Shown: positions 8,704-17,273 of the stretch, piece by piece
How the letters are laid out: each line of letters opens with the position of its first letter
Position numbering within the stretch: the first letter of the stretch is position 1
From: Cerina sp048266425
GTDB taxonomy: Bacteria; Bacteroidota; Bacteroidia; Flavobacteriales; Flavobacteriaceae
NCBI GenBank assembly: GCA_048266425.1
Contig: JBLWZN010000013.1
Location: 20,064-84,063, forward strand
Direction of reading: 5' to 3'
DNA: 64,000 nucleotides
Made by a program: the position numbers and the translations under genes
Notes under the pieces: model-generated
The model's input: only the letters and a program-made list of their open reading frames with translations
Told to the model about the DNA's origin: nothing
Database searches by the model: none

Positions 8704-9734
8704 TACATCGGCAAGATTTCCTTGGTTTCCCAGTCCTTGATCCACTGGGCCATAACGTTTACCCACGGTTTGTAATCGTTCAAACACGGGATATGGGTAT
8801 AGGCTTCCCCTCCGGCTTCCTGAAATTGTTTTTTACCCTCCATGGCAATTTCCTCCAAGGTTTCCAGGCAGTCCGATACAAAGGCAGGAGTGATGACCGC
8901 CAAACGTCTGACTCCTTCTTTTGGGAACCGTTCCAGCTCAAAGTCGGTATAGGGCTTTAACCACGGGTCATTCGGCAAACGGGATTGGAAGGAGTTGCTC
9001 ACCTCGTCCTCGGACAGTCCAAGTTCCTTAATTACTCGTTTTGTAGTATCAAAACACTGATGTCGGTAACAGGTATTGTGTGCAACGGAATTCGTTTCAC
9101 AACACTGGTCATTAATCTTGCAATGGAATTTAGTTGGGTCGGATTTTCTAATGTGCCGTTCCGGGATCCCGTGGTACGAAAACAGGATATGATCATAATC
9201 AAAATCCTTCAAACCCTCTGCTATTCTGTTCGAAAGCACCTTTATATAGTCCTCGTTCCTATAAAACGGGGGGAGTGTGGTAATCCGCATTCCAGGGAAA
9301 TGGGCTTCCTGATCTTCCATGGTCTTTACCACTACCGTTTCATAGGAAGACATAGCGTAGTGTGGATAAAGGGGAATAAGGAGCACATCGTCCACTCCTT
9401 TGTCATGGAGTTCCTGTAAGGCCCCCTTGATGGGCATGGAACCATACCGCATCCCCAAGGCCACCGGAATATCCAATTTTTCGGCTACTTTGTCCTGAAA
9501 GCGTTCTGAAATAACAACTAGGGGAGAACCCTCATCCCACCAGATCTTTTGGTAGGCCTGGGCCGATTTCTTGGGCCGGGTCTGCAGTATAATCCCCCTC
9601 ACAATAATATTTCGCAGCCAAAGAGGTACGTCAATAACCCTTTCATCCATCAAAAATTCATCCAAATACGGCTTTAGGTCTTTGGGGGTTGGACTGTCCG
9701 GAGAGCCCAAGTTTACTAATAATACTCCTTTCAC
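8703..9734 (-). CDS. hemH: Ferrochelatase HemH
   Basis: Inserts ferrous iron into protoporphyrin IX, the last step of protoheme synthesis. The catalytic histidine region FSYHGIPERH is present. A cysteine-rich stretch nearby (HCKINDQCC, then NTCYRHQC) could bind an iron-sulfur cluster as in some bacterial ferrochelatases; that is inference. I prefer the GTG at 9734 (reading MKGVLLVNLGSPDSP, 343 residues), which is the usual N-terminus in Bacteroidota; an ATG at 9767 would add 11 residues. Its stop overlaps the MATE start by one base. The main heme cluster lies 6 kb away at 15-22 kb. Confidence 0.93.
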   Translation of the reverse strand: MKGVLLVNLGSPDSPTPKDLKPYLDEFLMDERVIDVPLWLRNIIVRGIILQTRPKKSAQAYQKIWWDEGSPLVVISERFQDKVAEKLDIPVALGMRYGSMPIKGALQELHDKGVDDVLLIPLYPHYAMSSYETVVVKTMEDQEAHFPGMRITTLPPFYRNEDYIKVLSNRIAEGLKDFDYDHILFSYHGIPERHIRKSDPTKFHCKINDQCCETNSVAHNTCYRHQCFDTTKRVIKELGLSEDEVSNSFQSRLPNDPWLKPYTDFELERFPKEGVRRLAVITPAFVSDCLETLEEIAMEGKKQFQEAGGEAYTHIPCLNDYKPWVNVMAQWIKDWETKEILPM

Positions 9735-9899
9735 GTCTGATAATTTTAGCGACTGTAAAAATACCATTTGTAGACGAACTTACCGTAAAACCCTAGTAAT
9801 TCTTTAGCTTTTCAGTATTTTCTGGCAATTTAACGGCATTCCAAATATTCACGCATTGAACTCCTCATGAGTTTTTCTTTATAACATACAATAAATACC

Positions 9900-9907
9900 T
9901 ATTTTTG
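9900..9907 (+). promoter_or_regulatory. TAnnTTTG promoter element upstream of DUF1460 gene
   Basis: TATTTTTG lies 18 bp before the ATG at 9926 and matches the Bacteroidota -7 box. No convincing TTTG box is visible at the right distance upstream, so only half of the promoter is supported. Confidence 0.4.
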
Positions 9908-9925
9908 GGAAAATAAACGGCTCAT

Positions 9926-10771
9926 ATGAGAGAAATTGCATGTTTGGTACTTTTTCTAATGACAGGCATCTCCTTTTCCCAGAATGTGGTCTGCTCGCTA
10001 CAAGACAAAGAGGCCTTTGAGAAAAAGATAGACCAAATCCAGGGGCTGAAAAGTGAGGATTTTGGCCGGACCATGGTGTCGGTAGGCAAATCCTTTTTAG
10101 GGGTTCCCTACGTAGCCAAAACCTTGGAGGTGGGCGAAACAGAATCCTTGGTAGTTAATCTGCACGGCTTGGATTGCACCACGTTTGTTGAGAATGTCCT
10201 TGCTTTTAGCTTGATGCTCGAACGCGGTAAAAAAGATTTTGATACCTACACCAAGCTTCTGGAAGAAATCCGTTACCAGGATGGAAAGCTGGATGGCTAT
10301 GCCTCCCGTTTGCACTATTTTTCGGAATGGATCGCCAATAATGAAGCTAAAGGTCTTCTCAAAAATGTCACAAAGGAGATCGGAGGGGTTCCAATAACCA
10401 AGGATATCAATTTTATGAGTACCCACAGGGACTTATACCCCTTTTTAAAGAATACGGACAATTTTAAAAAAATCCAGGCCTCCGAAGCGGAGCTCAATAA
10501 CAAACCGTTGTATTTCTTGCCACAGGACAAAATTGCTACTAAGGAACAGCTGATCCACTCCGGCGATATCATTGCTTTGACCACTTCTATCGAGGGATTG
10601 GATATTACCCATACCGGAATCGCAACCCGGGAAGCCGATGGACGCATTCACCTGTTACATGCGTCAACCGGTTCTATGGAAGTGGAGGTTTCCGAACTAC
10701 CCTTGGCCGATTATCTTAAGAAAATTAAAAAGAATACGGGAATTATGGTTGCCAGGCCTTTGGCCAAGTAA
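9926..10771 (+). CDS. Secreted DUF1460 (amidase-like, NlpC/P60-related) protein
   Basis: A 281-residue protein with an N-terminal signal peptide (hydrophobic run from residue 4 to about 17, cleavage near SFSQN). The mature part matches the DUF1460 family, annotated as N-acetylmuramoyl-L-alanine amidase-like and structurally related to papain-like NlpC/P60 enzymes. The likely nucleophile is C84 in GLDCTTFVENV and the likely histidine is in the THTGIATR or RIHLLHAST segment. It probably acts on cell-wall peptides in the periplasm. It stands alone, divergent from hemH, with a half-promoter 18 bp upstream. Confidence 0.83.
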   Translation: MREIACLVLFLMTGISFSQNVVCSLQDKEAFEKKIDQIQGLKSEDFGRTMVSVGKSFLGVPYVAKTLEVGETESLVVNLHGLDCTTFVENVLAFSLMLERGKKDFDTYTKLLEEIRYQDGKLDGYASRLHYFSEWIANNEAKGLLKNVTKEIGGVPITKDINFMSTHRDLYPFLKNTDNFKKIQASEAELNNKPLYFLPQDKIATKEQLIHSGDIIALTTSIEGLDITHTGIATREADGRIHLLHASTGSMEVEVSELPLADYLKKIKKNTGIMVARPLAK

Positions 10772-11216
10772 CCGCAAAAGGGGGAACTCCCACTCAGACG
10801 CATACATTAGTGTTTATATTTCTTCTTCCCCCCTTGGAAAGGTCGGGAGGATAATTTTTTCTCCAAATTGTTTATTATTTTTCTGGACACAGGAAAACTG
10901 ACCCAGTAGTCGGTTTTTGGGTACGCGGAATAACGGCTTTAGGGTGACCTGAAGTTGAGGGCAACAAAATTATCGACCATTGGTCATTGTTGTTAAGAAA
11001 TATCGTCATTTGAAAGATAAACCAACCCAACGGTCGGTTAACACTAAGCCGTCATCGGCAAAAGTTTAATGCTAATCTGGCAAATCGCTGTAGGCAAATC
11101 GCTATGCGTAGATCGATTCACGCTTTTTATAGCGTACAGGGTATGGCGCAAGGCGGACTGCACATCAAACCCATGTCTTCGTTTAAAGGTGATGGATTTT
11201 TCGCTGGAAAGTTTTA
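10772..11216. other. Intergenic region with paired palindromes
   Basis: 445 bp with no gene I can support. Its main content is two 18-bp palindromic sites, ACTGAC-N6-GTCGGT at 10897-10914 and ACCAAC-N6-GTCGGT at 11021-11038, spaced 124 bp start to start. Near 11078 the word GGCAAATCGCT occurs twice in a row. An open frame from 11069 into the 3' end of ogt on the opposite strand has no family features and is not called. Confidence 0.6.
10897..11038. repeat. Paired palindrome element, copy A
   Basis: A 142-bp segment bounded by two imperfect palindromes of the form ACnnAC-N6-GTCGGT (10897-10914 and 11021-11038). A second pair with the same geometry is at 62843-62984. The two interiors are not clearly alike. 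Each palindrome is also a reasonable TetR-family operator shape. Confidence 0.5.
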
Positions 11217-11696
11217 TTAAAACAGGGCGGTTTGTTTTACGGGACTTTCATGTTCCAACAACCATTTTTTGCGATGTAGGCCCCCTGCATAACCGGTGAG
11301 GGAACCATCACTACCTATCACCCTGTGACAGGGCACAACGATCCACAAGGGATTTTGACCGTTCGCCGCGGCGACGGCCCGAATGGCCTTGACATCTCCC
11401 AGTTTTTTAGAAAGTTCCAGATAGGATATTGTTTTTCCGTAGGGAATCTGTTGCAGTTCTTCCCAAACCCTTTTTTGAAAATCTGTTCCCGTTGGATTAA
11501 GGGTTAGGCTAAACGTCTTTCTTTCCCCCTCAAAGTATTCCCGGAGTTGGTAGACGGCATCTTCAAGTAACTCTGGAATTACTGTGGTAGGTGCCTCATC
11601 CGTATCCAAAACCGAAACGGATGTCAGGCCGTTTTCATCGCCCTCTAGTTTTGCGATCCCCAAGGGTGTTTTAATGTAGGCTTGTTCCAAGTTCAT
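11217..11696 (-). CDS. ogt: Methylated-DNA--protein-cysteine methyltransferase Ogt/MGMT
   Basis: Suicide DNA-repair protein that removes methyl groups from O6-methylguanine. The protein has 159 residues, matching the Ogt class without an Ada domain. The acceptor cysteine is C123 in the invariant PCHRVIGSDG, and the helix-turn-helix region FQKRVWEELQQIPYGKTISY is intact. It overlaps the upstream CBS-domain gene by 4 bp (ATGA), so the two are translationally coupled on the minus strand. Confidence 0.94.
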   Translation of the reverse strand: MNLEQAYIKTPLGIAKLEGDENGLTSVSVLDTDEAPTTVIPELLEDAVYQLREYFEGERKTFSLTLNPTGTDFQKRVWEELQQIPYGKTISYLELSKKLGDVKAIRAVAAANGQNPLWIVVPCHRVIGSDGSLTGYAGGLHRKKWLLEHESPVKQTALF

Positions 11697-12811
11697 TTTA
11701 CCCCGTCTTTATCAATAATTCCCAATCGTTCCGCTCGGGATTGCCAATTGCGCCTAGCCAACAGTTGAAGATTTTCAGTGGCATCGCTTTCGTCAACAAT
11801 TTCGAGTCCCAATAGCGTTTCGATCACGTCTTCCATGGTAACCAGTCCGCTTATGGTCCCATATTCGTCCACCACCATGGCGATATGATTTTTTTGGGCC
11901 AATAGAAGTTCAAATAGCTCTGGGATAGCCATGGTCCGGTCCACAAAAAGAATTGGTCTTTTGATCGAGGATAGGGTTGTACCCCCATTTTCTTGAATGA
12001 TACTTTCCAAGATCTCGTCCTTAAGTACAAAACCTGTAACATCGTCTTCCTTATCCTTAAACACAGGGATCCTGGAGAATCGCATTCTAGGATTGGATTC
12101 GGAAAATTCCTTTAGGGTCAATTTCTCCGAAGCGATCTTCATTACCGTTCGGGGCGTCATGATATTTTGAACCTGGACTTGATCAAACTTTATTAGGTTT
12201 TGGATTATCGTGGATTCCGATTCCTGAAAAACCCCCTCTTCCAGGGCGATATCCGTCATGGTTGTAAAGTCCTCCCGGCTCATAATATTTACATCCCCAG
12301 CTTTCTTTCCGATAAGCTTTGTAAAAACTTGCAATAGCCATAGAATTCCAGTCCACTTTAAGGCCCATATCATGACATTGAGGGTCCTGGTTGTAAATCG
12401 GGCCAGTTTTTTCCAGTAAATGGCACCTAAGGTCTTTGGAATTATTTCCGATGCAATCAGAATCAACAGGGTCATCAGGGCAGATACGACTCCCACCATC
12501 ATGTCTTCGGAAAAATGAAAACCAAAAATCTTTCTTTGGGCACTTCCGTATAGTTCCAGATAGGCGACCTTGGCTTGGACTCCCACCAAAATTGCGCCTA
12601 CCGTATGTGCTACGGTATTAAGGGTTAGGATGGCGATCAGCGGTCGGTCCACATCCTTCTTTAGCATTTCCAGTTTCACGGCATATGCCCTTCCCTCCTG
12701 TTTCTTAAGGCTGACGAAGGTAGGTGTGACACTAAGCAAAACAGCCTCCAAAATGGAGCATAAAAAGGAAAAAAAGATAGAAACAAAAGCGTAAAAAAGC
12801 AGTAGGCCCAT
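11693..12811 (-). CDS. CNNM/CorC-type (DUF21 + CBS pair) membrane protein
   Basis: A 372-residue inner-membrane protein. An N-terminal DUF21/CNNM region with about four helices spans residues ~1-160 and a CBS-domain pair spans ~205-335 (motifs IMTPRTVMKIAS and ISGLVTMEDVIETLLG). The C-terminal CorC_HlyC domain seen in longer relatives is missing; the protein ends about 35 residues after the second CBS. Family members are implicated in Mg2+/Co2+ homeostasis, but transport by this one is inferred only. Its last four bases overlap ogt. Confidence 0.88.
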   Translation of the reverse strand: MGLLLFYAFVSIFFSFLCSILEAVLLSVTPTFVSLKKQEGRAYAVKLEMLKKDVDRPLIAILTLNTVAHTVGAILVGVQAKVAYLELYGSAQRKIFGFHFSEDMMVGVVSALMTLLILIASEIIPKTLGAIYWKKLARFTTRTLNVMIWALKWTGILWLLQVFTKLIGKKAGDVNIMSREDFTTMTDIALEEGVFQESESTIIQNLIKFDQVQVQNIMTPRTVMKIASEKLTLKEFSESNPRMRFSRIPVFKDKEDDVTGFVLKDEILESIIQENGGTTLSSIKRPILFVDRTMAIPELFELLLAQKNHIAMVVDEYGTISGLVTMEDVIETLLGLEIVDESDATENLQLLARRNWQSRAERLGIIDKDGVK

Positions 12812-12868
12812 AAAAAGGTAAAACGAGTTCTTTAAAAACTAAGATAACAATATTAATGGACTTTGGCC

Positions 12869-14719
12869 TTATTGGGATATTTGGGCCTTATAAAAGACCT
12901 CTTGCAATCGGGGCCTAATATTTAACTTGTAAATATTACTATTCGCCCGGGTTGGATACACCCTGTTGGATAGAAATATAAATACCAATTGGTTTTTAGG
13001 GTCCGCCCAAACAAAGGTACCGGTAAAACCACTGTGTCCAAAGCTTTCGGGACTCACCTCGGGTGCGGGATACGCCTCGGAGAGCGGTAATTCGGCGTTG
13101 TTCAACAAGGGTTTGTCAAATCCCAAGCCACGGCGGTTGTCGTTTTCAGGATATTGCACTTTGGTAAACTCCTTTACGGTAGTATCATAAAAATAGCGTT
13201 TGCCCCCATAGATTCCGTTTTGCATATACATTTGCATCATTTTGGCAAGGTCATTGGCGGTAGCAAAAAGTCCCGCATTCCCAGAAATCCCCCCCAACAG
13301 GGCCGCGTTCTCGTCGTGCACCCAACCTTGGGTCAACGTTTTCCTGAACAGGGTATCTTTCTCCGTAGGTACTATTGTGTTTGGAAAGTGTTTGGTCTCC
13401 GGTTTAAAACCCAGGGTATAGGATCCCAAGGGACCATAAAATTCCTCCTGAAGATACTCAGGATACGGTATGCCTGTCAGTTCCGTTATCAACTCGGGAA
13501 AAATTAGGAAAGAGGTACCGGAATAGAGATATTTCTTTTCTTCCAATACCTTTGATCGCTTGATCTTACGGTACATATAATGATTAAAGCGATTCTTTAT
13601 AAAAATGCTGTCATAGGCCTGTGCCTCAAACCGGGAAGATGGGTGGTTATGGACAAATCGCTTTTTAATCCTGCCATTCTTTTTAAAGACATCGTTCAAA
13701 AAAACAAAATAAGGGTTCAACCCTGCCTGATGGGCCAATATTTCCCTTAAGGTCAGGTCCTTTTTATCTTTCTTGTGCCGCCAAGATTTCCAATAGGTAC
13801 TAAACGGGACATCCAAATTTAATTTACCATTTTCATATAGTTTCATCAAGGCAGGTAATGCTCCAATTACCTTGGTTACAGAGGCCAGATCATAAAGATC
13901 GTCCGTTTCAACGGGCACAAGGCTATCATAGGTTAAATAACCATAAGACCTGTTAAAGATTACCTTATTATCCTTGGCCACAAGCAAGGTCGCACCGGGA
14001 AAGGAATGCTCCCCAATGGCATAGGACATAATGGAATCTACCTTGGAGTCTATATAACGGGAATCCATCCCTACCTCTTCCGGGATGGTATATTTAAGCC
14101 TGATCTGATTTAGGGTTTTTAGGCCATCACCGATTTTAAACCCTATCGGTATATCCTTGGGGAGTTCCCCCTTGGCGGCAAACCCTCCAAAAATCAATTG
14201 GGCCGCATACTCTTGGGACAACACTTTAGAGTCCGGTGCGTAAATAATGGATTTCACAGCTGAAAGGGATTTGTTCGAACTAGTCCCCGGACCATCAAAA
14301 TAAACGAGAATAAGATTGTTCAATTGGAGCAAAGAAGGCAGAAGGTGGTCGTCTTCGCCAGATCGAAATGCAAAAATCACCTCATCAAAAAAAGCAAGGG
14401 ATTTGGCAATATTTGGGTCTTGTAAATCCGCAGGGGCAAAATGGGAAATTTGCGAGTAATTGTCCAGCATTTTACCCATGGGATTATCCTTGGGTAGGGC
14501 TGAAACAAATGCAATCTTGGATTGGTCCAGATTTTTTACGGGAATGACATCGCCATCATTTCTCAACAAGACAATGTTCCTTTCGGTCTCGTTCCGCAAT
14601 TGAAGTTCCAGATCAGGGGCAGGGATTTTTGTTTCCTGGCCCTGGGCGTATTGAATACCAATGAAAAGATAGAGAATCTGACAGGTGAGGAAGAATAATA
14701 TTTTGTTAACGGCTACCAT
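12869..14719 (-). CDS. Secreted GH3_C-like domain fused to beta-lactamase-type serine hydrolase
   Basis: A 616-residue exported protein. A signal peptide covers ~1-27. Residues ~38-210 resemble the C-terminal domain of family-3 glycosidases (NETERNIVLLRNDGDVIPVK). Residues ~215-610 form a class C beta-lactamase/PBP-like hydrolase with S280-x-x-K283 (SVTK), a YSG box at 399-401 and HSG at 562-564. Bacteroidota commonly carry about 970-residue fusions of a complete GH3 enzyme with this hydrolase; here the GH3 catalytic domain is absent but the signal peptide and C-domain remain. It likely acts on peptidoglycan or related substrates in the periplasm. The start overlaps the end of the DinB gene by 7 bp. 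Confidence 0.85.
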   Translation of the reverse strand: MVAVNKILFFLTCQILYLFIGIQYAQGQETKIPAPDLELQLRNETERNIVLLRNDGDVIPVKNLDQSKIAFVSALPKDNPMGKMLDNYSQISHFAPADLQDPNIAKSLAFFDEVIFAFRSGEDDHLLPSLLQLNNLILVYFDGPGTSSNKSLSAVKSIIYAPDSKVLSQEYAAQLIFGGFAAKGELPKDIPIGFKIGDGLKTLNQIRLKYTIPEEVGMDSRYIDSKVDSIMSYAIGEHSFPGATLLVAKDNKVIFNRSYGYLTYDSLVPVETDDLYDLASVTKVIGALPALMKLYENGKLNLDVPFSTYWKSWRHKKDKKDLTLREILAHQAGLNPYFVFLNDVFKKNGRIKKRFVHNHPSSRFEAQAYDSIFIKNRFNHYMYRKIKRSKVLEEKKYLYSGTSFLIFPELITELTGIPYPEYLQEEFYGPLGSYTLGFKPETKHFPNTIVPTEKDTLFRKTLTQGWVHDENAALLGGISGNAGLFATANDLAKMMQMYMQNGIYGGKRYFYDTTVKEFTKVQYPENDNRRGLGFDKPLLNNAELPLSEAYPAPEVSPESFGHSGFTGTFVWADPKNQLVFIFLSNRVYPTRANSNIYKLNIRPRLQEVFYKAQISQ

Positions 14720-15225
14720 CCTATATATTTTGGGGGTTCTATACTATTGAGATTTAGATATACGATCAGTTGGCCCCTGTGGTGGGTCACATGGTCTTGC
14801 ATGAGGTTTAGAATCTGCAGTTTCGTTTTCGTTCCCTTAAAAAAATCAACTTCTTGGGACAGGTCGTCCGGATTTACATCAGTAATAATCTGGGCGACCT
14901 TATCGAATGACATGGTTAGGGTTTGGATGATAGTATCCTTGTCCTTCTGGGCAGAAACCGTATTGTTTTCGGGATTGGGAGGGTCGGTAAAATATGCATT
15001 TCCCAACCAAAGCATATTTTCACGAATATGGATCAACTGTTCGCCAAAGGTCATCTCCCTTTCGGTTGGCCGATATCCATATTTTTCTTCGGGCATGGCC
15101 TCAGCCACCGCTATAAGATAGTTTTTGGAGTTTTCCCATTTTTCTTGAAAGCTTGAAAGCACAAGATTTTGGGCCGTAATGTTCATGGATAAAAGCCCAA
15201 TAAATATGAAAAAGGGTGATTTCAT
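14713..15225 (-). CDS. DinB-family protein with signal peptide
   Basis: A 170-residue four-helix-bundle protein of the DinB/YfiT metal-binding superfamily. Histidines that could bind metal are in EQLIHIRENM and QDHVTHHRGQL, at the expected spacing, so the metal site looks complete. The first ~20 residues (MKSPFFIFIGLLSMNITAQ) form a signal peptide, so the protein is probably periplasmic, as is often seen in Bacteroidota. I start at the ATG at 15225; a TTG two codons upstream is possible. The substrate is unknown. Its end overlaps the downstream serine hydrolase gene by 7 bp, suggesting joint expression. Confidence 0.85.
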   Translation of the reverse strand: MKSPFFIFIGLLSMNITAQNLVLSSFQEKWENSKNYLIAVAEAMPEEKYGYRPTEREMTFGEQLIHIRENMLWLGNAYFTDPPNPENNTVSAQKDKDTIIQTLTMSFDKVAQIITDVNPDDLSQEVDFFKGTKTKLQILNLMQDHVTHHRGQLIVYLNLNSIEPPKYIGW

Positions 15226-15296
15226 TGTCAATTTTACGATTCTGTTTTAAAAATACGACAATACCGCTAAAATGAACAGACCCGAAAAAAAATTTG

Positions 15297-16268
15297 TCAT
15301 AATAGTTTTACCGCATCCTTGGCAAAATAGGTAGCAATAATATTGGCCCCAGCTCTTTTGATGGCCGTCAATTGCTCCATCATCACCGCATCATGATCCA
15401 ACCATCCTCGTTCCGCGGCCGCCTTGACCATTGCATACTCCCCGGAGACCTGATATACGGCCACGGGTACATTAACCTCGTTCTTAATTTCCCTCACAAT
15501 GTCAAGATAACACAATCCGGGTTTGACCATCACAATGTCCGCCCCTTCATCTATATCCATTTCGGCTTCCGTAATGGCTTCAAACCGATTGGCATAATCC
15601 ATCTGGTAAGTCTTTTTATCGCCGAAGCCCGGTGCGCTATCCAAGGCGTCCCTAAAAGGCCCGTAGAAGGCTGAAGCGTATTTGGCACTATAGGCCATGA
15701 TTCCAGTATTTATATAACCTTCGTCCTCCAGCGCTTCACGAATAGAAAGGATCCGTCCATCCATCATATCACTGGGAGCCACAAAATCGGCTCCCGCCCT
15801 GGCATGGGACAGGCTCATTTCAGTTAGGACCTCAACGGATTCATCGTTTAATATTTGATCGTGTTCCACGATTCCGTCATGCCCATATGAAGAATACGGA
15901 TCCAAAGCTACATCGGTCATCACCAACATATCGGGACAAGCATGTTTTACAGTCTTAATGGCCCGCTGCATTAAGCCATCGGGATTCACCGCCTCTTTGC
16001 CTTTGTTGTCCTTTAGTTTATCGGGTACTTTTACAAAAAGCAAGACCGATTTAAGACCTAGGCCCCAAAGTTCCTTCACCTCCTTTTCCAGAAGATCTAA
16101 ACTGTAACGGAAATAATTGGGCATGGACGAAATTTCCTCCTTAACATTCTGGCCTTCCACCACAAAAAGTGGCACTAAAAAATCATTGGGAGATAAAATT
16201 GTTTCCCTCACGAGGGAACGAATGGCCTCATTGGTTCTTAATCTTCTATTTCTTCTTAGTGGATACAT
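15297..16268 (-). CDS. hemB: Porphobilinogen synthase (delta-aminolevulinate dehydratase) HemB
   Basis: Condenses two 5-aminolevulinates to porphobilinogen. The protein has 323 residues. The two active-site lysines are K196 in MAYSAKYASAFYGPF and K249 in VMVKPGLCYLD. The metal-site segment reads DVALDPYSSYGHDG: the cysteines of zinc-type enzymes are replaced by alanine and aspartate, which marks it as the zinc-independent, Mg-stimulated class. It is the last gene of the minus-strand heme cluster, 42 bp after hemF. Confidence 0.96.
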   Translation of the reverse strand: MYPLRRNRRLRTNEAIRSLVRETILSPNDFLVPLFVVEGQNVKEEISSMPNYFRYSLDLLEKEVKELWGLGLKSVLLFVKVPDKLKDNKGKEAVNPDGLMQRAIKTVKHACPDMLVMTDVALDPYSSYGHDGIVEHDQILNDESVEVLTEMSLSHARAGADFVAPSDMMDGRILSIREALEDEGYINTGIMAYSAKYASAFYGPFRDALDSAPGFGDKKTYQMDYANRFEAITEAEMDIDEGADIVMVKPGLCYLDIVREIKNEVNVPVAVYQVSGEYAMVKAAAERGWLDHDAVMMEQLTAIKRAGANIIATYFAKDAVKLL

Positions 16269-16310
16269 ATAACATCAGTTTTCAGTAGTCAGTTTGCACA
16301 ATCCCGTATT

Positions 16311-17273
16311 CTAAACCCACTCCCTGGGTTTCTTCAAAACTTTCACCAACCGTTCCTCTTCGCTCCCTTTCTCTGGATGGTGGTCGTACACCCATTGAAC
16401 ATGGGGCGGTAAGCTCATTAAAATACTCTCTATACGGCCATTGGTCTTGAGGCCAAAAAGGGTGCCCTTATCGTGTACCAAGTTGAATTCTACGTACCTT
16501 CCTCGTCTTATCTCTTGCCAATCCCTTTGTTCTTTGGTGTAGGGCAGTTCTTTTCGTTTTTCCACAATGGGGACATAGGTCTCTAAAAAACTATTTCCCA
16601 CCTCTGTTACGAAGCTGTACCAATCCTGAATCGACATATTATCTGTTGTCTTGCAATAGTCGAAAAATAGTCCGCCTACTCCCCGAGCCTCATCCCTATG
16701 TGCGTTCCAAAAATAAGAATCGCATTGCGCCTTGTACTTCTTATAAAATATGGCATTATGTTGATCGCAGGCTTTTTTGCATACGGTATGGAAGTGGATT
16801 GCATCTTCATCAAACAAATAATAAGGAGTTAGGTCCTGGCCTCCACCAAACCAGTGGTCTACCAAGCTGCCTTCCTTGTCATACATTTCAAAATAACGCC
16901 AATTGGCATGAACTGTTGGCACCATAGGGCTTTTGGGATGGATGACCAAACTGAGGCCGCAGGCAAAAAAATCGGCCTCTTGGACCCCAAAATACTCTTG
17001 CATACTCTTTGGCAAGGGGCCGTGAACCGCTGATATATTAACACCTCCCTTTTCAAATACCTTTCCGTTCTCAATAACCCGGGACCGGCCTCCACCGCCT
17101 TCTTGACGTTCCCATAAATCTTCCTTGAACTTGGCCTTGCCATCCACCTCTTCCAATTTTAAGGTGATAGTGTCCTGCAGGGTTTGGATATATTGGTAAA
17201 ATTGATCTTTAATTATCCTCTCCCCAAACCTCTCCCCAGAAGACAGGGTTTGTCGCTTTTGGTTCGCACTCAT
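16311..17273 (-). CDS. hemF: Oxygen-dependent coproporphyrinogen III oxidase HemF
   Basis: Aerobic oxidative decarboxylation of coproporphyrinogen III to protoporphyrinogen IX. The protein has 320 residues. Family motifs include WFGGGQDLTPYY, the histidines of HFHTVCKKACDQHN and RRGRYVEFNLVHDKGT. Homology should begin near KDQFYQYIQTLQDT (residue ~23). The ~20 residues before it are encoded partly by repeat-like DNA at 17217-17240 that resembles the N-terminal insertion of the ketosynthase gene at 3026. The ATG overlaps the stop of the upstream GNAT gene by 4 bp. Confidence 0.95.
   Translation of the reverse strand: MSANQKRQTLSSGERFGERIIKDQFYQYIQTLQDTITLKLEEVDGKAKFKEDLWERQEGGGGRSRVIENGKVFEKGGVNISAVHGPLPKSMQEYFGVQEADFFACGLSLVIHPKSPMVPTVHANWRYFEMYDKEGSLVDHWFGGGQDLTPYYLFDEDAIHFHTVCKKACDQHNAIFYKKYKAQCDSYFWNAHRDEARGVGGLFFDYCKTTDNMSIQDWYSFVTEVGNSFLETYVPIVEKRKELPYTKEQRDWQEIRRGRYVEFNLVHDKGTLFGLKTNGRIESILMSLPPHVQWVYDHHPEKGSEEERLVKVLKKPREWV
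17217..17240. repeat. Repeat-like DNA encoding the hemF N-terminus
   Basis: On the minus strand this 24-bp stretch encodes SGERFGER and matches 3026-3049 (SGEGFRDG) at 18 of 24 bases in the same frame. It is purine-rich, with GGGGAG repeated, like the CTCCCC/GGGGAG repeats found between genes here. Confidence 0.5.

Noticed and set aside
8704..8787. 28-residue N-terminal extension of the MATE protein
   Set aside because: Lies inside hemH; the TAATG overlap at 8701-8705 gives a better start.
11069..11299. 76-residue plus-strand frame after the paired palindromes
   Set aside because: It runs into the 3' end of ogt on the other strand and has no family features or start signal.
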